Source: Pseudomonadota bacterium
GTDB taxonomy: Bacteria; Pseudomonadota; Alphaproteobacteria; Sphingomonadales; Sphingomonadaceae
Assembly (NCBI GenBank): GCA_023386515.1
Contig: JAEWJQ010000199.1
Location: 1 to 10,864, forward strand
DNA: 10,864 nucleotides
Direction: 5' to 3'
Shown: piece by piece, positions 7,616 through 10,864 of the stretch
How the letters are laid out: each line of letters begins with the position of its first letter
Numbering within the stretch: position 1 is the stretch's first letter
Translations under genes and position numbers: made by a program
The notes under the pieces: generated by a model
The model's database searches: none
Told to the model about the DNA's origin: nothing
The model's input: the letters and a program-made list of their open reading frames with translations, nothing else

Positions 7616-7718
7616 TCGCCGGCATCAGGGAGACGACCGTCGGGCGCTAGCGTCTGATCAGTAAAGCTGGGCCGGTGCCGCTTCCTCGTCAATGGATCAG
7701 ACCCTGGCGTCCGGCGGC
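7616..7718. other. Convergent intergenic region between asd and yitT
   Basis: This 103-base stretch lies between two genes whose ends face each other, so a bidirectional terminator would be expected. The best structure is the inverted pair GTCTGATC (7652-7659) and GATCAGAC (7695-7702) with a 35-base loop; CTGATCAG at 7654-7661 is itself an 8-base palindrome. Neither has a T-run on either strand. No small gene with a convincing ribosome binding site is seen. Terminator function is possible but weakly supported. Confidence 0.25.
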
Positions 7719-8342
7719 TCAATGGCCGATGTACAGGCCCGGCCGGTGCCAGGTGATCAGCACCAGGCTCATCGCCGCCGCGCTGAGCGCCGACCAGGCA
7801 AGATGCGTGGCGCTGACCACGGGGATCGCGGCGGCGAGGATCACCACGTCGAACGCCGCTTGCGTCCGCCCGGCATTCCATCCGCGGCTACGTTGCAGCC
7901 ACAGCGTGACGACGCCCGTCCCGCCCACACCGGCGCTATGCCGCGCCAGCGCCAGAATGCCCATGCCGATGACGGTGCCGCCGAACACCGCGGCAAAGGC
8001 CGGATGGATGTCGACGACATGGAAGGAGGCGCGGGCGAGCATCGACAGGCCGGCGATGCCGAGGTTGACGAGCAGCGACTTGATGGCGAACCGGCTACCC
8101 ATCACCCGCTGCGCAAAGGCGAAGAAGGGGATGTTGATCAGCGTGAACAGCACGCCGACCGGCATCGGTACCAGATAGGACAGCAGCAGCGCGATCCCCG
8201 CCGTGCCGCCCGTCGTCAGTCCGGCCGATTTGAGCAGCACCAAGCCGAGGACGATCAGGATGCAGCCGATGACCAGCGCATAGGCATCCTCGAGCAGGCT
8301 GTGCTGGCGACCGGTGAAGGCGGTTTGCGAAGGGGCTGGCAT
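7719..8342 (-). CDS. YitT family (DUF161) integral membrane protein
   Basis: This is a 207-residue, strongly hydrophobic protein with about six membrane segments (near 21-39, 47-77, 88-105, 116-133, 162-178 and 181-197). The YitT/DUF161 signature is GLTTGGTAGIALLLSY (residues 41-56). A related glycine-rich motif recurs as SAGVGGTGVVTLWL (136-149), which suggests an internal duplication of a membrane unit. Members such as Bacillus YitT usually carry a soluble C-terminal DUF2179 domain and run near 280 residues. That domain is absent here, and the protein ends in a short tail (WHRPGLYIGH). The function of the family is not established, so no substrate is assigned. The start at 8342 is the first usable ATG. 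Its ribosome binding site is weak (GAGAG a few bases upstream on the minus strand), so a slightly different start is possible. The gene is divergent from the GFA gene and convergent with asd. Confidence 0.88.
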   Translation of the reverse strand: MPAPSQTAFTGRQHSLLEDAYALVIGCILIVLGLVLLKSAGLTTGGTAGIALLLSYLVPMPVGVLFTLINIPFFAFAQRVMGSRFAIKSLLVNLGIAGLSMLARASFHVVDIHPAFAAVFGGTVIGMGILALARHSAGVGGTGVVTLWLQRSRGWNAGRTQAAFDVVILAAAIPVVSATHLAWSALSAAAMSLVLITWHRPGLYIGH

Positions 8343-8451
8343 CGACTCTCGACAGATAGGCTGAGGTACTCTCCCGTCCGTCGCTCTGCTGGCGTGGGGC
8401 TGCTATAGCCTAGCCTGTCATGGTTGGGAATGGACCTTTCGGGGAACGCCG
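8343..8451. promoter_or_regulatory. Divergent promoter region for yitT and the GFA gene
   Basis: This 109-base gap must hold start signals for both divergent genes. The palindrome GCTATAGC (8402-8409) contains TATAGC, a plausible -10 element for the rightward gene, followed by about 40 bases to its ATG. I do not see a matching TTG-type -35 at 16-18 bases upstream. For the leftward gene no clear promoter is visible. The position is certain, but the exact elements are guesses. Confidence 0.3.
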
Positions 8452-8913
8452 ATGAAGGATGAGGACGCCGCGACGATCATGGCCGGCGGCTGTCAGTGCG
8501 GCCGCACCCGCTACGCCCTGATCGTCCGGGACGACACGGCCTATCTCTGCCATTGCCGGATGTGCCAGCGCGCGACCGGTGGCGTCGCTGCCGCGCTGAA
8601 GGCGGTGGCGGCAGGCGACCTGCGCTGGGCGGGCGCGGAGCCGGACCGTTATCGTTCGTCGCCGTTCGCCCGGCGCGGCTTCTGCGCGGCTTGTGGCACG
8701 CCGCTGACCTACGAGCCCGATGACGGCGAAGGCCTCGACGTGACGGTCGGCAGCCTCGACGATCCGTCGCGGTTGCGGCCGGTCGCCCATGCCGGCGTGG
8801 AAAGCTGGCACACGGCATGGCTGGACACGCGCGACCTGCCGACGCAACGCACGGATCAGAACAGCCGCATCGCCAACAAATGGATCGACAGCCTTGGACG
8901 TATCCCCGACTGA
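8452..8913 (+). CDS. GFA family (glutathione-dependent formaldehyde-activating-like) zinc protein
   Basis: This 153-residue protein has the complete GFA/CENP-V cysteine pattern: C14 and C16 in GGCQCG, C33, C35 and C38 in CHCRMC, and C78 and C81 in FCAACGT. In the founding member Gfa these cysteines bind two zinc ions and the protein was reported to speed formation of S-hydroxymethylglutathione. Most homologues have no tested activity, so formaldehyde metabolism should not be assumed, and no formaldehyde dehydrogenase gene is next to it. The length is close to the family's usual 130-190. ATG 8452 is chosen because GGGGAA (8441-8446) precedes it at good spacing; ATG 8479, directly before GGCQCG, is the alternative and has a poorer site. 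The 3' end overlaps the likely start of the following hydrolase gene, so the two are probably translated from one mRNA. Confidence 0.9.
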   Translation: MKDEDAATIMAGGCQCGRTRYALIVRDDTAYLCHCRMCQRATGGVAAALKAVAAGDLRWAGAEPDRYRSSPFARRGFCAACGTPLTYEPDDGEGLDVTVGSLDDPSRLRPVAHAGVESWHTAWLDTRDLPTQRTDQNSRIANKWIDSLGRIPD

Positions 8914-9649
8914 CCGTTTCGCCAGCTTCGACGGCACGCACATCGCCTGGCGCGAGGTCGGGGGAGGGCGCCCCGTGGTGCTGATCCACGGCTATTTCTC
9001 GACCGCAGAGGTGAATTGGATCAAATACGGCCATGCCGCGCGCATCGCGGAGCGGGGCTTTCGGGTGATCATGCCCGATCTGCGCGGTCACGGCGCTAGC
9101 GACAGGCCGCATGATCCGGCCGCCTATCCCGCCGACGCGCTGATGCGGGACGGTTTCGCGCTGGTCGCGCATCTCGGCCTGACCGACTACGACCTGGGCG
9201 GCTATTCGTTGGGCGGACGGACGGTGATGCGGATGCTCGCCCGCGGCGCGACGCCGCGGCGGGCGGTGATCGCCGGCATGGGGCTCGATGGGATCGTGCA
9301 GACCGCCGGCCGCGGCGGCTATTTCCGCAACGTGCTGACCAGCCTCGGCAGTTTCGCACGCGGGACGCCGGAATGGATGACGGAGGCCTTTCTGAAGACC
9401 ACGGGGGGCGACCCGGTCGCCCTGCTCAACGTGCTCGAGACCTTCGTCGACACGCCGATCGATGCGGTGGAACGCATCACCGTCCCGATCGCGGTCGTCA
9501 CCGGCGTCGATGACGACGACAATGGCTCCGGCGCCGCGCTGGCCGATGCCCTGCCGCAGGCCGTCTATCGCGAGATCCCCGGCAACCATATGAGCGCGGT
9601 GACCAAGCCGGAACTGGGGCAGGCGATAGCAGACTTTCTGGCGGCTTGA
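8894..9649 (+). CDS. Alpha/beta hydrolase
   Basis: This is an alpha/beta-hydrolase fold protein of about 251 residues. Landmarks are the oxyanion-region HG (H32-G33) in VVLIHGYFS, DLRGHGASDRP, the nucleophile elbow GGYSLGG with S105, a likely acid within the run D206-D209 (VTGVDDDDNGS), and H232 in PGNHMS. The fold and triad are clear; the substrate is not. Candidates include esterase, lactonase or haloperoxidase-like members. The start is a problem: the only in-frame ATG upstream (8789) would add 35 residues of unconserved, Arg/Thr-rich sequence and overlap the GFA gene by 125 bases. TTG 8894 gives a normal N-terminus (DVSPTDRFASFDGT) and an 18-20 base overlap with the GFA stop, as seen in translational coupling. 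No strong ribosome binding site precedes it. A 58-base gap separates it from the peptidase gene. Confidence 0.88.
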   Translation: MDVSPTDRFASFDGTHIAWREVGGGRPVVLIHGYFSTAEVNWIKYGHAARIAERGFRVIMPDLRGHGASDRPHDPAAYPADALMRDGFALVAHLGLTDYDLGGYSLGGRTVMRMLARGATPRRAVIAGMGLDGIVQTAGRGGYFRNVLTSLGSFARGTPEWMTEAFLKTTGGDPVALLNVLETFVDTPIDAVERITVPIAVVTGVDDDDNGSGAALADALPQAVYREIPGNHMSAVTKPELGQAIADFLAA

Positions 9650-9674
9650 CCGCAGCGGCGGTCCGCGGCCATTC

Positions 9675-9702
9675 TCCCTCGCAACAATCGAACCGAGAGG
9701 GA
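9675..9702 (+). promoter_or_regulatory. Ribosome binding site of the M2 peptidase, within a weak hairpin
   Basis: GAGAGGGA (9695-9702) lies about 5 bases before ATG 9708 and fixes that start. TCCCTC at 9675-9680 is exactly complementary to GAGGGA at 9697-9702, with a 16-base loop. Such a hairpin could partly hide the ribosome binding site, but six pairs with a large loop is marginal and may be chance. Confidence 0.35.
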
Positions 9703-9707
9703 TTTTG

Positions 9708-10864
9708 ATGTTGCGTACCGCCGTTTCGTTCCTTGCGCTGGCCGGGGCGCTGACCGCTGCGCCAGCGCTAGCGCAGACCGCGCCTGCCCCTGCCACGGCC
9801 GGCACGCCGACGGCGGCGCAGGCCGACGCCTGGGTCGCCGGTGTCGAGAAGGAAGCGGCACAGCTCGGCGTCGACGCTGCCCGCATCTCCTGGGTCAACG
9901 CCACCTACATCACCGACGACACTGATGCCCTGGCCGCCAAGTCCGGCGCGGAGATGACGGAGAAGGCGGTCGAATGGGCGAAGGGCGCAGCGCGCTTCAA
10001 CGGCACGCCCGGTCTGTCCTACGACACCAAGCGCAAGCTCGACCTGTTGCGCAACGGCGTCGGCCTGCCCGCGCCGACGACGCCCGGCGCGGCCAACGAA
10101 CTGTCGACGCTGACCACGCGCATGTCGTCCAGCTACGGCAAGGGGAAGGGCAGCCTGAACGGCCAGTCGATCAACGGCTCGGACATCGAGGCGGCGATGG
10201 GGACGGAGCGCGATCCTGCCAAGCTGAAGGAGATGTGGACCAGCTGGCATGACAATGTCGGCGCGCCGATGCGTAAGGATTATGCGCGGATGACCGCCAT
10301 CTCCAACGCCGGCGCGAAGGAGCTCGGTTTCGCCGACGTCGGCGCGATGTGGCGGTCCGGCTATGACATGACGCCGGATCAGTTCGCGGTGCTCACCGAC
10401 AAGATCTGGGCGGAGGTCGAGCCGCTCTACAAGTCGCTGCACACCTATGTCCGCTGGAAGCTCAACGCCAAATACGGCGATGCGGTGCAGCCCAAGACCG
10501 GACCGATCCGTTCCGATCTGCTCGGCAATATGTGGGCGCAGGAATGGGGCAACATCTACGACCTGGTCGCGCCGCCGGGCTCGGGCGATCTCGGCTACGA
10601 CACCGGCGAATTGCTCAAGGCCAAGGGCTATGATCCCCTCCGCATGGTCAAGCAGGGCGAGGCCTTCTATTCGTCGCTCGGCTTCGCGCCGCTGCCGCAG
10701 ACCTTCTGGGAACGGTCGCAGATCACCAAGCCGCGCGACCGCGAGGTGATCTGCCATGCCAGCGCCTGGGATATCGACAACATGGACGATATCCGCATCA
10801 AGATGTGCACGAAGGTCAATGCCGACGATTTCGTCACCATCCACCACGAACTCGGCCACAATTA
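9708..10864 (+). CDS. M2 family metallopeptidase (angiotensin-converting-enzyme-like), 3' truncated by window
   Basis: The frame opens at ATG 9708 and runs off the window after 385 residues. A Sec signal peptide is clear: MLR, a hydrophobic Ala/Leu core, and an ALA-Q cleavage site after residue 22, so the enzyme is periplasmic or secreted. The mature part matches the peptidase M2 / ACE family. It has LLGNMWAQEWGNIYDLV, nearly the same as in human ACE, then CHASAWDI, RIKMCTKV and the zinc motif HHELGH with H380, E381 and H384. C349 and C367 are 18 residues apart, the spacing of the conserved ACE disulfide C352-C370. Known members are zinc dipeptidyl carboxypeptidases that remove C-terminal dipeptides, such as human ACE, Drosophila AnCE and a Xanthomonas enzyme. 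The third zinc ligand, a Glu about 24 residues after the second His, and the rest (bacterial members are about 600-700 residues) lie outside the window. The likely role is peptide scavenging; the natural substrate is unknown. Confidence 0.94.
   Translation, partial: MLRTAVSFLALAGALTAAPALAQTAPAPATAGTPTAAQADAWVAGVEKEAAQLGVDAARISWVNATYITDDTDALAAKSGAEMTEKAVEWAKGAARFNGTPGLSYDTKRKLDLLRNGVGLPAPTTPGAANELSTLTTRMSSSYGKGKGSLNGQSINGSDIEAAMGTERDPAKLKEMWTSWHDNVGAPMRKDYARMTAISNAGAKELGFADVGAMWRSGYDMTPDQFAVLTDKIWAEVEPLYKSLHTYVRWKLNAKYGDAVQPKTGPIRSDLLGNMWAQEWGNIYDLVAPPGSGDLGYDTGELLKAKGYDPLRMVKQGEAFYSSLGFAPLPQTFWERSQITKPRDREVICHASAWDIDNMDDIRIKMCTKVNADDFVTIHHELGHN

Noticed and set aside
8789..8893. Upstream ATG for the alpha/beta hydrolase
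   Set aside because: It would add 35 residues of out-of-frame-type sequence derived from the GFA coding region, with a 125-base overlap. The conserved hydrolase sequence begins after 8894.
8477..9904. 475-codon minus-strand open frame spanning the GFA, hydrolase and peptidase starts
   Set aside because: It runs antisense to three genes with clear family motifs. Its translation is Arg/Ala/Pro-rich low-complexity sequence with no motif. Long antisense frames are normal in high-GC DNA.
9768..10859. 363-codon minus-strand open frame opposite the M2 peptidase
   Set aside because: The plus frame encodes a recognizable ACE-like protein with a signal peptide and HExxH. The antisense frame is a shadow.
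1..10864. Defence island, mobile element, CRISPR or biosynthetic cluster
   Set aside because: No transposase, integrase, phage, cas, toxin-antitoxin or PKS/NRPS features and no array of direct repeats were found. Composition looks uniform across the window.

Overview
The window looks like ordinary chromosomal DNA from a high-GC alphaproteobacterium, most likely Sphingomonas or a close relative. This is an inference from four things: strong G/C bias at third codon positions, AGGAG-like ribosome binding sites, the protein families present, and the style of the proteins (TamB, a GH18-like/NodB/GT2 fusion, an M2 peptidase with an Ala-rich signal peptide). No 16S rRNA or other phylogenetic marker is present. 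I see no tRNA, rRNA, CRISPR array, insertion sequence, integrase or phage gene. Coding density is high and the longest gap between genes is about 140 bases.

Layout, left to right. (1) The 3' two-thirds or less of a tamB-like gene (1-1886, +), an envelope protein that works with an Omp85 partner. (2) After a strong stem-loop, a quinone oxidoreductase of the QorA type (1967-2941, +). (3) After a 140-base gap with a 14-base palindrome, a very large gene (3082-6471, +). It encodes one polypeptide with a membrane anchor, a GH18/YaaH-like glycoside hydrolase domain, a NodB polysaccharide deacetylase domain and a processive family 2 glycosyltransferase with C-terminal membrane helices. (4) asd, aspartate-semialdehyde dehydrogenase (6545-7615, +). 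(5) A convergent YitT-family membrane protein (7719-8342, -). (6) Divergent from it, a GFA-family zinc protein (8452-8913, +) whose end overlaps an alpha/beta hydrolase (about 8894-9649, +). (7) The 5' part of a secreted M2 (angiotensin-converting-enzyme-like) metallopeptidase (9708 to the window end, +), cut just after its HExxH zinc motif.

The genes do not form one evident pathway. The left half has an envelope theme: TamB at the outer membrane, and a polysaccharide synthase/deacetylase/hydrolase at the inner membrane. asd is a housekeeping gene supplying aspartate-family amino acids and, through diaminopimelate, peptidoglycan. GFA and the hydrolase are translationally overlapped and probably co-transcribed.

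The most interesting item is the 1129-residue fusion at 3082-6471. It places polymer synthesis, N-deacetylation and possible cleavage on one chain, which the E. coli Pga system divides between PgaC and PgaB. The architecture itself is, to my knowledge, already seen in databases, but its product in this kind of organism appears not to be defined. I found no convincing evidence of an entirely new multi-gene system.
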